Of a stretch of DNA of 64,000 nt, positions 52,316-60,949 are shown in pieces; within the stretch, counting starts at the first letter, position 1; the number at the start of each line of letters is the position of its first letter. The stretch is from assembly GCF_031844685.1 (NCBI RefSeq), contig NZ_CP134605.1, forward strand, positions 5,492,001-5,556,000. Reading direction: 5' to 3'. The translations under genes were made by a program, and so were the position numbers. Source of the stretch: Streptomyces sp. ITFR-21. Lineage in GTDB: Bacteria > Actinomycetota > Actinomycetes > Streptomycetales > Streptomycetaceae. The notes beneath the pieces were generated by a model, which saw only the letters and a list, made by a program, of their open reading frames with translations, had not been told where the DNA came from and ran no database searches.

Positions 52316-52623
52316 GTGCGCCCCCTCGTCGACTCCGTTGACACCAGGTGTCAAAGCCCGGTCGCCACGCGATGGGAAACGCGTGGCGAGGCATGGTGGG
52401 TGGGTGTACACCCGTCTTGCCCAGCTGTTTCAGCGGGGAAACCTCGGAGTCCACCGGAGAATTTCCCGGGCAAGTGCCCGGACACCCCGGTCCTGCCGCC
52501 TTGCGGGCCCTTACCGCCGATTTACGGCCGTCCGGTGCAGGATGGACGAGCGTCCCCACCGTTCAGCCCCGCAGTCCGGCCCCCCACAGCCCGTGCCCCA
52601 CCGTTCACGGAAGGAAAAGCGCC
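52316..52623. promoter_or_regulatory. Divergent region before cutR
   Basis: These 308 nt contain no gene. CCCGGGCA-AG-TGCCCGG near 52470-52495 is a short inverted repeat. GGAAGG lies 9 nt before the cutR TTG start. Promoters for cutRS and the small divergent gene must be here. Confidence 0.35.
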
Positions 52624-53277
52624 TTGCGCGTACTGGTCGTCGAGGACGAGCAACTGCTCGCCGATGCGGTGGGCACCGGCCTGCGCCGCGAGGCCATGGC
52701 CGTCGACGTCGTCTACGACGGCGGCGCCGCCCTGGAGCGGATCGGGGTCAACGACTACGACGTCGTCGTCCTGGACCGCGACCTGCCAGTGGTGCACGGC
52801 GACGAGGTCTGCCGGCAGATCATCGGACTGGGCATGCCCACCAGGGTGCTGATGCTCACCGCCGCCGGCGACGTCAGCGACCGGGTGGAGGGCCTGGAAC
52901 TCGGCGCCGACGACTACCTGCCCAAGCCGTTCGCCTTCACCGAGCTGACCGCCCGGGTGCGGGCGCTGGGCCGCCGTACCACCGCCGCCCTGCCACCGGT
53001 CCTGGAGCGCTCCGGCATCCGGCTCGACCCCAACCGCCGGGAGGTCTTCCGGGACGGCCAGGAGGTGCACCTCGCGCCCAAGGAGTTCGCCGTCCTGGAG
53101 GTCCTGATGCGCAGCGAGGGCTCGGTGGTCTCCGCCGAGCAGCTGCTGGAGAAGGCGTGGGACGAGAACACCGACCCCTTCACCAACGTGGTGCGGGTCA
53201 CCGTGATGACCCTGCGCCGCAAGCTCGGCGAACCCCCGGTGATCGTCACCGTGCCCGGCTCCGGCTACCGGATCTGA
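52624..53277 (+). CDS. cutR: Two-component response regulator CutR
   Basis: A 217-residue OmpR-type regulator. The receiver has VVEDEQLLADA, the phospho-accepting Asp in VVVLDRDLPVVHG, and the KPF lysine in DDYLPKPFAF. The winged helix ends TVMTLRRKLG, then IVTVPGSGYRI. It starts with TTG, as suggested by the conserved LRVLVVEDE N-terminus and by GGAAGG. In Streptomyces CutRS controls responses to extracytoplasmic protein-folding or redox state. It is followed after 5 nt by cutS. Confidence 0.93.
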   Translation: MRVLVVEDEQLLADAVGTGLRREAMAVDVVYDGGAALERIGVNDYDVVVLDRDLPVVHGDEVCRQIIGLGMPTRVLMLTAAGDVSDRVEGLELGADDYLPKPFAFTELTARVRALGRRTTAALPPVLERSGIRLDPNRREVFRDGQEVHLAPKEFAVLEVLMRSEGSVVSAEQLLEKAWDENTDPFTNVVRVTVMTLRRKLGEPPVIVTVPGSGYRI

Positions 53278-53282
53278 CGGCC

Positions 53283-54548
53283 GTGGCATCCCTGTCCCCG
53301 CAGCCGCCCCCTACCCCGCCCCCCATCAGGCCGGCCCCGCCGCGCCCGGCCGCCGACCCCCATCCCGCCGAGAACCCGCCGCCGTGGCTGCGGCCCACCA
53401 TCCGGATACGGCTGACCGTCCTGTACGGCGGCATGTTCCTGATCGCGGGCGTACTGCTGCTGTGGATCATCTACCTGCTGGCCGCCCAGGCCCTGCACCA
53501 GGGCAACGCGCCGCTGTTCACGATCAGCTCCGGCCAGGTGAACATCACCAGCAACAAGTGCCCCGGACTCATCGACCAGAGCAGTCCCTCGTACTTCAAC
53601 GAGACGCTCACCAAGTGCATGACCGCACAGCGCGAGATGGCCCTGCACACCCTGCTCAAGCGTTCGCTGATCGCCCTGATCGGCCTCGCCGTGGTCGCCT
53701 TCGCCTTCGGCTACGTGATGGCCGGCCGGGTACTGGCTCCGCTGGGCCGGATCACCAGGACCGCCCGCAGCGTGGTCGGCTCCGACCTCAAGCGGCGGAT
53801 CGAACTGGACGGCCCCGACGACGAGCTGAAGGAGCTGGCCGACACCTTCGACGGGATGCTGGACCGGCTGGAGCGCTCCTTCGACGCGCAGCGACGCTTC
53901 GTGGCCAACGCCTCGCACGAGCTGCGCACCCCGCTGGCCATCAACCGCACCCTGCTGGAGGTCCAGCTCTCCGACCCGGAGGCGTCCCAGGACCTGCAGC
54001 AGCTCGGCCGGACCCTGCTGGCCACCAACGAGCGCAGCGAGCAACTGGTCGAGGGACTGCTGCTGCTGGCCCGCAGCGAGAACGAGATCATCGACCGCAA
54101 GCCGGTGGACCTGGCCGAGGCCGCCTCCCGGGCGCTCGACCAGACCCGCGGCGAGGCCCAGGCCAAGGACGTGGAGCTGCGCGGCGACCTGACCGGCGCC
54201 GTCGTCCTGGGCAACGGCGTGCTGCTGGAGCGCATCGCGCTGAACCTGGTGCAGAACGCCGTGCGCTACAACGTGCCCCAGGACGGATGGGTGGAAGTGC
54301 GTACGGCGGCGGAGAACGGGCACGCTCTGCTCGTAGTGGCGAATACCGGGCCGGTGGTGCCCGCGTACGAGATCGACAATCTTTTCGAACCCTTCCGCCG
54401 GCTGCGCACCGAGCGCACCGGAAGCGACAAAGGCGTCGGCCTGGGGCTGTCCATCGCCCGTTCGGTCGCCCGGGCGCACGGCGGAGTGATCGCAGCGCAG
54501 CCGCGGGAGGGAGGCGGCCTGGTCATGCGGGTCGCGATCCCGCTGTAG
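53283..54548 (+). CDS. cutS: Sensor histidine kinase CutS
   Basis: A 421-residue membrane kinase. A Pro-rich cytosolic start leads to helix 1 (GGMFLIAGVLLLWIIYLLAA), a short outer loop with two cysteines (Cys93 in NKCPGL and Cys112 in TKCMTA, 18 residues apart), and helix 2 (LIALIGLAVVAFAFGYVMAG). HAMP follows, then the H box FVANASHELRTPLA, N box NLVQNAVRYN and G box GVGLGLSIARS; all are complete. Published work on CutS proposes that the two loop cysteines form a redox-sensing disulfide. GTG start, operon with cutR. Confidence 0.92.
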   Translation: MASLSPQPPPTPPPIRPAPPRPAADPHPAENPPPWLRPTIRIRLTVLYGGMFLIAGVLLLWIIYLLAAQALHQGNAPLFTISSGQVNITSNKCPGLIDQSSPSYFNETLTKCMTAQREMALHTLLKRSLIALIGLAVVAFAFGYVMAGRVLAPLGRITRTARSVVGSDLKRRIELDGPDDELKELADTFDGMLDRLERSFDAQRRFVANASHELRTPLAINRTLLEVQLSDPEASQDLQQLGRTLLATNERSEQLVEGLLLLARSENEIIDRKPVDLAEAASRALDQTRGEAQAKDVELRGDLTGAVVLGNGVLLERIALNLVQNAVRYNVPQDGWVEVRTAAENGHALLVVANTGPVVPAYEIDNLFEPFRRLRTERTGSDKGVGLGLSIARSVARAHGGVIAAQPREGGGLVMRVAIPL

Positions 54549-55019
54549 GGTCTCCCACGGTCTGCCACCGGATCAGCGGGGGTAGCTCCGGCGGGCTGTG
54601 AACCGCGTCACTTCCGTCTCATGCGTCACAGCGGTCGGAACAGGGTGTGTTCGCTTTGCGAGTAATCCCGCGATCTGCTCCCGCTCGGCACCGAGTGTGA
54701 CCGATCGCACACGGAAAGCGCGCGACGGGTACCCTCGGTGATCGCCTTATCCGGGAAAAGGACCGGAAAAACCATGTTTCCCCAGGTCGTGATCACGGGA
54801 AGTACCCGTGGAGGCGCTCGTGCCGGAACGAGTCACCAACCGCCACGGATCAAGGTCGGCCCCCCCATCCATCATCCCTTCGGGGGTGTTGCCGGGTGTC
54901 GATTAAGTAACGGGCCTTGATGTGAGGCAAAATCTCCGCCTCAGGTCGGGCACAAGTCCGGCCTCCCGCGCGTTACGTGCGCTGGAGACACCACAGACAC
55001 CCACAGGGGGAGAGCGAAA
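54549..55019 (+). promoter_or_regulatory. Long leader before the DUF4193 gene
   Basis: This 471-nt gap has no convincing gene. It is less GC-rich than its flanks (54640-54930) and contains several short T- and A-runs, in keeping with promoters and an extended 5' leader. GGGGGAGAG lies just before the DUF4193 ATG. A Crp-like palindrome inside it is listed separately. Confidence 0.4.
54695..54712. promoter_or_regulatory. Crp-like palindrome
   Basis: GTGTGACCGATCGCACAC contains TGTGA-N6-GCACA, one base from the classical Crp site TGTGA-N6-TCACA. Streptomyces has a Crp protein active in germination and antibiotic control. It lies about 310 nt before the DUF4193 gene, so target and function are uncertain. 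Confidence 0.35.
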
Positions 55020-55319
55020 ATGGCCACTGACTACGACACCCCACGCAAGACCGACGACGATGTCAACGAAGACAGCATCGAAGAGCTGAAGGCCCGGCGG
55101 AACGAGAAGTCGACCTCCGCGGTCGACGTCGACGAGTTCGACCAGGCGGAGTCCCTGGAGCTGCCCGGCGCCGACCTCTCCAACGAGGAGCTGTCGGTCC
55201 GCGTACTGCCCCGGCAGGCCGACGAGTTCACCTGCATGAGCTGCTTCCTCGTTCACCACCGGAGCCAGCTGGCGTCGGAGAAGAACGGGAACCCGATCTG
55301 CCGCGACTGCGCGGCCTGA
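55020..55319 (+). CDS. DUF4193 family small protein
   Basis: A 99-residue acidic protein. Most of it is charged and probably flexible (EDSIEELKARRNEKS, DVDEFDQAESLELPGADL). The end is a zinc-ribbon: FTCMSCFLVHHR and ICRDCAA, two CxxC pairs. The DUF4193 family is universal in actinobacteria and often small-RNA- or RNA-polymerase-associated proteins look like this, but no function is established. Strong ribosome-binding site. The next gene starts 13 nt on. Confidence 0.85.
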   Translation: MATDYDTPRKTDDDVNEDSIEELKARRNEKSTSAVDVDEFDQAESLELPGADLSNEELSVRVLPRQADEFTCMSCFLVHHRSQLASEKNGNPICRDCAA

Positions 55320-55332
55320 TCCGCGGGCGCCC

Positions 55333-56160
55333 GTGACCGGCTCGCCGGAACGACACGAAGGCGACGAGCGGGGCCGTGCGGCCTCGCTCGCGGCCAGCAC
55401 GGCCCGCGGCATAGGCCGCACCGTGGCGGGTGGCGCCCGCCAGGGCGGCCGGATCGCCAGGATCGGCATCGGCTCGATCGCCGAGCGGCTGATCCAGACC
55501 GCGCCGCGGATCCCGGTCCGCGACCTGGAGACGCTGCGCGGACAGTTCCCCGGGCTCGGCCCCGAGGAGATCGCGGACCGGCTGACCGCCGCCGCGGTGA
55601 AGGGCACCATGACGGTCGGCGCCGGTATCGGTGCCGCCGCGATGCTGCCCGCCCCGCCGGTCATGCCGGCCGAAGTCGCCACCGAGACCCTCGGCGTCGC
55701 CGCCGTCGAGTACAAGCTCATCGCCGAGCTGCACGAGGTCTACGGACTGCGGGTCCCCGGCACCGCCCGGGAGCGCGCGGCCGCGTATCTGTGGTCGTGG
55801 ACGCAGCAGCGCGGAGTCGACGTCCTGGCCCCGGCCACCGTCGGTGTCGCCCTCGGCGCCGGCATGAAACGGGAGCTGCGCCAGCGGCTGGTGCGCCGCA
55901 CCCTGCGGCACATGCCCTCGCTGACCCCGTTCATGGTCGGCGCGGCCGTCGGCGCGGTGATGAACCGGCGCGACACCCGAAAGCTCGCCGACCGGATCCG
56001 CGAGGACCTGCGGGCCCACCAACTCCCCTGGCCCGAGCGGCCACCGGCCCTTGAGCCGGCCGCCCCGGACACCGCTCCCGCAGCCGAAGCCGGGACCGTG
56101 CCGCCCGAAGCACCCGGCACCCCACCCGAACCACCCGGGACTAGCGAGCCGTCGTCCTGA
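55333..56160 (+). CDS. Conserved hypothetical protein with glycine/alanine-rich hydrophobic segments
   Basis: A 275-residue protein without a named family. It has a basic/Gly N-terminus, an amphipathic section (IPVRDLETLRGQFPG), hydrophobic stretches (GTMTVGAGIGAAAMLPAPP, and FMVGAAVGAVMN) and a Pro/Glu-rich tail. It may associate with the membrane. The GTG follows the DUF4193 stop by 13 nt with no own Shine-Dalgarno, suggesting coupling. Its last 20 nt overlap the convergent DUF3093 gene. Confidence 0.7.
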   Translation: MTGSPERHEGDERGRAASLAASTARGIGRTVAGGARQGGRIARIGIGSIAERLIQTAPRIPVRDLETLRGQFPGLGPEEIADRLTAAAVKGTMTVGAGIGAAAMLPAPPVMPAEVATETLGVAAVEYKLIAELHEVYGLRVPGTARERAAAYLWSWTQQRGVDVLAPATVGVALGAGMKRELRQRLVRRTLRHMPSLTPFMVGAAVGAVMNRRDTRKLADRIREDLRAHQLPWPERPPALEPAAPDTAPAAEAGTVPPEAPGTPPEPPGTSEPSS

Positions 56161-56605
56161 CCGCCGACAGCGCGTCCGCCAGCCGCTGCGGGGAGCGCGT
56201 CGACAGGTACAGATACGGTGTCGGATCGGCCGGGTCGGTCACCTCGACCTTCAACGCGGTGGGCACATAGGACCGCAGCAGCATGAACGCCCGCGGGTCG
56301 GCCTTGTGCGACCGCCAGGCCACCGTCTCGGCCGGGTCCAGCACCAGCGTCTCGCCGAGCGCCTCCAGCGGAATACGCGCCTTGCCCGCCACCAGCGAAC
56401 CGGCCACCACCCTGATCCGGGCCGACCCGTAGGAACTGACCGCCATCATGGCCAGCGCCGCGCCGCCCACCAGGCCGGCCAGGATGGCCAACGGGCCGAG
56501 GGGGAACAGGATCAGCGCCATCGCCACCCCGACCCCGGCGGCGAGGACCCACCAGGAGCGGGGCACGGTCAGGCGTTCGTCATAGGGCTGCGGGGCACCA
56601 GGCAT
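56141..56605 (-). CDS. DUF3093 family membrane protein
   Basis: A 154-residue protein: YDERLTVPRSWWVLAAGVGV opens two adjacent membrane helices (to about 60), followed by a soluble domain with RIPLEALGETLVLDPAET and DPTPYLYLSTRSPQRLADAL. These are typical of the actinobacterial DUF3093 family; function unknown. Transcribed toward the preceding gene and overlapping it by 20 nt. Confidence 0.82.
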   Translation of the reverse strand: MPGAPQPYDERLTVPRSWWVLAAGVGVAMALILFPLGPLAILAGLVGGAALAMMAVSSYGSARIRVVAGSLVAGKARIPLEALGETLVLDPAETVAWRSHKADPRAFMLLRSYVPTALKVEVTDPADPTPYLYLSTRSPQRLADALSAVRTTAR

Positions 56606-56922
56606 GGCACAAGGGTGCCATGCGCCCCCGGGCCGCCGGCCGCGGAGGCGCGCCGCCGCCCGGGTGACACCCCGGGACGGCCGTCCACCGGCCGCCCGGT
56701 GCCGCCCGCCCGCCGCCGGCGGCCCGGCGCCTTCCTCGGCCCGGGAGCCGTCCGCCGCTCTTCCGCGAGGGCTCCGCCCGGTCCGCGGCGGGCGGCGGGG
56801 CCACCGCGGCGGGCGGGCCGGATCCCGGCCGCGGTGGCCGGATCCCGGCCGCCCGCCGCCGCCTGCGAAGAGCACCGGAGGCAGGAGGGGAAAGGATCCC
56901 GCAGGAGGGTAGGGTCTCCGGC
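56606..56922. promoter_or_regulatory. Divergent region between DUF3093 and thioesterase genes
   Basis: A very GC-rich 317-nt gap without a credible gene. The only clear element is TAGGGT at 56910-56915, 7 nt before the thioesterase GTG, consistent with a -10 and a leaderless transcript. Confidence 0.4.
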
Positions 56923-57528
56923 GTGAGTGCAGCCACGACATCCGCCGGCGGCGGCCGGCCCCGCCTGGCCCCGCCGCCCGACGCCACCGCGCCCGTGCGG
57001 CACCCGGACGCCCCCGCGCCCGGCGAGCTGCTCGGCGCCCACTACGACCAGTGCTTCGGCTGCGGCGAGGACCAGCCGCAGGGACTGCGGCTGGCGGCCA
57101 GGGCCGGCGAGGGCGTCAGCGTCACCGCCGAGTTCACCGTGCGGCCCGCCCACCAGGGCGCCCCCGGCCTGGCCCACGGCGGGGTGCTGGTCACCGCGCT
57201 CGACGAGACCCTGGGCTCGCTCAGCTGGCTGCGGCGGGTCATCGCGGTCACCGGCCGACTGGAGTCGGACTTCCTGCGCCCGGTGCCCGTCGGCGCCACC
57301 CTGTACCTGTCGGCCCGCTGCACCGCGGTGGCCGGCCGCAAGATGTACGGCACCGCCGAAGGCCGCATCGGCGGCCCCGACGGCCCGGTCGCGGTCCGCG
57401 CCGAGGCGCTGTTCGTCGAGGTCGACCTCGGCCACTTCACCGGCAACGGCCGTCCCGAGGAGATCCGCGCCGCGATGTCCGACCCCGACCAGGCCAAGGT
57501 CGCCCGCGCCTTCGAGGTGAACCCGTGA
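56923..57528 (+). CDS. PaaI-type hotdog-fold thioesterase
   Basis: A 201-residue protein. CFGCGEDQPQGLRLAA is followed by FTVRPAHQGAPGLAHGGVL and ALDETLGSLSWL, the hotdog core with the conserved HGG loop and the catalytic acid in DETLG. It probably hydrolyses an acyl-CoA; the chain is unknown. It overlaps the next gene by 4 nt (GTGA), which couples it to dut. Confidence 0.85.
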   Translation: MSAATTSAGGGRPRLAPPPDATAPVRHPDAPAPGELLGAHYDQCFGCGEDQPQGLRLAARAGEGVSVTAEFTVRPAHQGAPGLAHGGVLVTALDETLGSLSWLRRVIAVTGRLESDFLRPVPVGATLYLSARCTAVAGRKMYGTAEGRIGGPDGPVAVRAEALFVEVDLGHFTGNGRPEEIRAAMSDPDQAKVARAFEVNP

Positions 57529-58058
57529 CCGCCGTACGACCGCCGGTGGACGTCCTGCTGCGGCGTCTGGACGAGTCCGTGCCGGTGCCGGGCTACGCGC
57601 ACCCCGGGGACGCCGGGGTCGACCTGGTCACCACGCAGGCCGCGGAGCTGGCGCCCGGTGAGCGCACGGTGCTGCCGACCGGTATCTCCCTGGCGCTGCC
57701 CGACGGTTACGCGGCCTTCGTGCACGCCCGTTCCGGGCTGGCCGCCCGCTGCGGGGTGGCGATGGTGAATGCCCCGGGAACGGTGGACGCCGGGTACCGT
57801 GGGGAGATCAAGGTGATCGTGGTCAATCTCGACCCGCGGGAGGCCGTCCGGTTCGAGCGGGGTGACCGGATCGCGCAACTGGTCGTCCAGCAGGTCGAGC
57901 GGGTCCGCTTCCACGAGGTCGCGGAGCTGCCCGGCTCGGCCCGGGCCGCGGGGGGCTTCGGTTCCACGGGGGGTCACGCCGCGGTGGAGCCGCCGTCGGC
58001 CGAAACGTCCAGCAACGGATACGCATCATCGGTCCTCAGCGACCGGGAAGGACAGTGA
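57525..58058 (+). CDS. dut: dUTP diphosphatase
   Basis: A 177-residue trimeric dUTPase, which removes dUTP and supplies dUMP for thymidylate. All five motifs are present: PGDAGVDL, RSGLA, GTVDAGYRGEI with the substrate-binding Tyr, GDRIAQLVV, and RAAGGFGSTG for the closing P-loop-like arm. The C-terminus is about 25 residues longer than usual. It overlaps the upstream thioesterase gene and leads into the DUF3710 gene. Confidence 0.95.
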   Translation: MTAVRPPVDVLLRRLDESVPVPGYAHPGDAGVDLVTTQAAELAPGERTVLPTGISLALPDGYAAFVHARSGLAARCGVAMVNAPGTVDAGYRGEIKVIVVNLDPREAVRFERGDRIAQLVVQQVERVRFHEVAELPGSARAAGGFGSTGGHAAVEPPSAETSSNGYASSVLSDREGQ

Positions 58059-58060
58059 CC

Positions 58061-58846
58061 GTGTTCCGTCGTCGCAAGGAGCGCGAAGACGCCATCGACG
58101 GGCTCGACGGGGCCGAGGGCCCGGACGAGCCGGCGCAGGACGCCGTCGACGCCGACGAGGGGTCGGACGGCTCCGGGGATTCGGTGCGCTACAGCCTCCC
58201 GTCCGCTCCACGGCCCGACGGCCCCTGGGACGCCTCGGAGATCCAGGAGCCCGGCGAGGGCCGGGTCGACCTCGGCGGCCTGTTCGTACCGGGCGTCGAC
58301 GGCATGGAGCTGCGGGTCGAGGTGGCCGGTGAGTCGATCGTGGCCGCCACCGTGGTGCTGCGGGACAGCGCCGTGCAGCTGCAGGGCTTCGCCGCCCCCA
58401 GGTCCGAGGGCATCTGGGGCGAGGTACGCGAGGAGATCGCGTCCGGCATCACCCAGCAGGGTGGGATCGTCGACGAGGTCGAGGGCCCGCTCGGCTGGGA
58501 GCTGCGGGCCCAGGTCCCGGTGCGGCTGCCGGACGGCACCAACGGCGTGCAACTGGTGCGCTTCGTCGGCTGCGACGGTCCGCGCTGGTTCCTGCGCGGC
58601 GTGATCTCCGGCCAGGGCGCGGTCCAGCCCGCCGCGGCCGGGGTGCTGGAGTCGATCTTCCGCGACACCGTGGTGGTGCGCGGCGACGCCCCGATGGCGC
58701 CCCGCGACCCGATCGTGCTCAAACTGCCCAACGACGCGCAGATGGTGCCGGACGGCGGCGCCCCCGCCGAGCAGGCCGAGCCGTCCAAGTTCGGCGACGG
58801 CATCGACCCGCTGCGCCGCGGCCCGGAGATCACCGAGCTGCGCTGA
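58061..58846 (+). CDS. DUF3710 family protein
   Basis: A 261-residue protein of the actinobacterial DUF3710 family. A basic start (FRRRKERED) and an acidic linker lead to the conserved part from about 65: DLGGLFVPGVDGMELRVEV, LQGFAAPRSEGIWGEVREEI and GPRWFLRGVISGQGA. Its neighbour dut is constant in actinobacteria; function unknown. The second GTG (58061) is preferred: AAGGA (58048-58052) is 8 nt from it but only 2 nt from the first GTG. Confidence 0.85.
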   Translation: MFRRRKEREDAIDGLDGAEGPDEPAQDAVDADEGSDGSGDSVRYSLPSAPRPDGPWDASEIQEPGEGRVDLGGLFVPGVDGMELRVEVAGESIVAATVVLRDSAVQLQGFAAPRSEGIWGEVREEIASGITQQGGIVDEVEGPLGWELRAQVPVRLPDGTNGVQLVRFVGCDGPRWFLRGVISGQGAVQPAAAGVLESIFRDTVVVRGDAPMAPRDPIVLKLPNDAQMVPDGGAPAEQAEPSKFGDGIDPLRRGPEITELR

Positions 58847-58922
58847 GCCCCGACCGGGCCCGTACGCCCGGCCCCGTGCGCGGATCCCGCGGTCCCGCCC
58901 GCGGGGACCCGACCGGCCCCAC

Positions 58923-58961
58923 CACCGCCCGGCCGCCGACCTGTTCGGCGGCCGGGCGGTG
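58923..58961 (+). terminator. Terminator after the DUF3710 gene
   Basis: Perfect 17-bp stem CACCGCCCGGCCGCCGA / TCGGCGGCCGGGCGGTG with a 5-nt loop, 76 nt past the stop. The kdpD remnant begins immediately behind it. Confidence 0.8.
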
Positions 58962-58969
58962 CGCGTCCG

Positions 58970-59544
58970 CTGGCCGGCGTCGAGGACGGCGCCGAGCGGC
59001 TGGACCACCTGGTCGGCAACCTGCTCGACATGTCGCGGCTGCAGACCGGCACCGTCGTCCCGCTGATCCACGAGGTCGACCCGGACGAGGTGGTGCCCAC
59101 GGCGCTCGGCGGGGTGCCCGAGCACAGCGTCGTCCTCGACATCCCCAAGACGCTGCCCATGGTCGCCGTCGACCCCGGGCTGCCGGAGCGGGGCGTCGCC
59201 AACGTGGTGGAGAACGCCGTCAAGTACAGCCCTCGGGACACCAAGGTCCTGGTGGCCGCGAGTGCGGTCGGCGAACGCGTCGAGCTGCGGCCGACCGGGT
59301 GCCCGGCGTCCCGGAGGAGGCCAAGGAGCACATCTTCGAGTCCTTCCAGCGGATCGGTGACGCCCCGCGCGGCAACGGCGTGGGCCTGGGCCTCGCGGTC
59401 GCCCGCGGCTTCGCCGAGGCGATGGGCGGCACGCTGGTCGCCGAGGACACTCCCGGCGGCGGTCTGACCATGGTGTTCACCCTGCGGGCCGCGGCCGGCG
59501 GCGCGCCGGCCCGCCCCGGCTTGCCCGCGACGGCCGTCACATGA
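58970..59544 (+). pseudogene. kdpD: KdpD sensor kinase, C-terminal remnant
   Basis: Only the last 190 or so residues of the K+-sensing kinase remain. The first frame reads LAGVEDGAERLDHLVGNLLD, MSRLQTGTVV and GVANVVENAVKYSP (N box). At about 59293 bases are lost and the next frame gives VPGVPEEAKEHIFESFQRIG, GVGLGLAVARGFAEAMGGTL and DTPGGGLTMVF (G boxes). The UspA/KdpD domains, membrane helices and the phosphorylated His are gone. Together with the absence of kdpABC this shows the Kdp system has been lost here. Confidence 0.85.
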
Positions 59545-59726
59545 CTCCCGCGGCGCCGCCGGGGGCGGGCGCCCCGCGGCGCACCGGCTCGGGATTCACC
59601 CCACCGGGTGCCGTCGAACACACCGGGCACCTCGGGCGGGTGACAGGCGTGAAGGAGATGAAGGGAGTCGGGGGCGTCGGGACCGTCAGGGGCGCCGGGG
59701 ACCTCCAGGTCGTCGAAGCCGTCGAA

Positions 59727-59760
59727 GCCGTCAAGGAGAGGACGCCGTCAAGGAGAGGAC
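59727..59760 (+). repeat. 17-bp tandem duplication carrying the kdpE ribosome-binding site
   Basis: GCCGTCAAGGAGAGGAC occurs twice without a gap. Each copy holds the Shine-Dalgarno AAGGAG; the second ends 4 nt before the kdpE ATG. A 9-bp repeat GTCGAAGCC (59712-59720, 59721-59729) precedes it. Confidence 0.9.
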
Positions 59761-59764
59761 ACAG

Positions 59765-60446
59765 ATGTACCGGGTGCTTGTGGCCGACGACGAGCCGCAG
59801 CTCGTCCGCGCGCTGGCCATCAACCTGCGGGCCCGCGCCTACGAGGTGGACGCGGCCCACGACGGCGCCACCGCGCTGCGGGTGGCCGCGGCCCGCCACC
59901 CCGAGGTGGTGGTCCTCGACCTCGGGCTGCCCGACATGGACGGTGTGGAGGTGATCCGGGGGCTGCGCGGCTGGACCCGGGTGCCGATCATCGTGCTGTC
60001 CGCGCGGCGGGCGTCCGACGAGAAGGCCGAGGCGCTCGACGCGGGCGCCGACGACTACGTCACCAAGCCGTTCGGGCTGGACGAGCTGCTGGCCCGGCTG
60101 CGCGCCGAGGTCCGCCGGGCCGCCCCCAGCGGCCCCGAGGACGACGCCGCCATCGAGACCGACACCTTCACCGTCGGCCTGGCCGCCAAGAAGGTGCAGC
60201 GCGAGGGCGCCGACGTGCGGCTTCACCCCCACCGAGTGGCACCTGCTGGAGGTCCTGGTCCGCAATCCCGGCCGGCTGGTCAGCCAGAAGCAGCTGCTCC
60301 AGGAGGTGTGGGGACCGGCCTACGGCACCGAGAGCAACTACCTGCGGGTATACCTGGCGCAGCTGCGCCGCAAGCTGGAGACCGACCCGGCCAGGCCCCG
60401 CCGCTTCATCACCGAGACCGGAATGGGCTACCGCTTCGAGCAGTGA
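59765..60446 (+). pseudogene. kdpE: KdpE response regulator, frameshifted
   Basis: The receiver is intact: VLVADDEPQLVRALA, the phospho-accepting Asp in VVVLDLGLPDMDG, and YVTKPFGLDELLARL. The first frame continues to ADVRL, where one extra base (a T near 60221) shifts it. The next frame completes the winged helix exactly: TPTEWHLLEVLVRNPGRLVS, YLRVYLAQLRRKLE and TETGMGYRFEQ. So the DNA-binding half cannot be made in frame. A sequencing error could mimic this, but the neighbouring kdpD wreck supports real decay. Confidence 0.8.
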
Positions 60447-60547
60447 CCGGGAGTGAGCGGCCGGGCGGGCCGGCGGCGGCCCGGCGCCACCGCGGTGCGC
60501 GGTGCGCGCGGTGAAGTTCGCCGGGGGTGGCCGGTACCCTTGGGGGC

Positions 60548-60946
60548 ATGAGTGGTGCACTGCGTTCCGACCGGCCCACGGGCCGCTTCCGTCGCATGCT
60601 CGACCGCCTGTCCTCCACGCAGGAGGAACTGCACTCCGAGGAACTCCAGCAGGACGCCCTGGCCACCGGCTGCACCCCGATCTCCGACTGCTCCGACCGC
60701 CAGATAGTGTCCGTCACCGGTACGCTGCGTACGGTCACGCTCCGTCCCCGGGCGGGCGTGCCCGCGCTGGAGGCAGAACTGTTCGACGGATCCGCCGCAC
60801 TCGACGTGGTGTGGCTGGGCCGTCGCAGCATCACGGGCATAGAGCCCGGCCGCAGGATCATCGCCTCCGGTCGGATCTCGATGAACCGCGGCCGGCCGGT
60901 GCTGTTCAACCCCAAGTACGAGCTGCGTCCGGTCGGACAGGAGTAA
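60548..60946 (+). CDS. OB-fold nucleic-acid-binding protein
   Basis: A 132-residue protein with a single OB-fold from about 45: VSVTGTLRTVTLRPRAG, LEAELFDGSAALDVVWLGRR, then PGRRIIASGRISMNRGRPVL followed by NPKYEL. This is like the anticodon/RecG-type OB wedge. It is found with the DUF3159 gene in actinobacteria; function unknown. TACCCT at 60535-60540 lies 7 nt before the ATG. The next gene starts 3 nt after its stop. Confidence 0.85.
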   Translation: MSGALRSDRPTGRFRRMLDRLSSTQEELHSEELQQDALATGCTPISDCSDRQIVSVTGTLRTVTLRPRAGVPALEAELFDGSAALDVVWLGRRSITGIEPGRRIIASGRISMNRGRPVLFNPKYELRPVGQE

Positions 60947-60949
60947 CAG

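Noticed and set aside
52316..52411. Longer N-terminus for the small protein beside cutR
   Set aside because: The ribosome-binding site favours the ATG at 52315 and the added residues look like translated intergenic DNA.
54738..54920. A 60-codon frame in the leader before the DUF4193 gene
   Set aside because: No ribosome-binding site, unremarkable codon use and no recognisable product.
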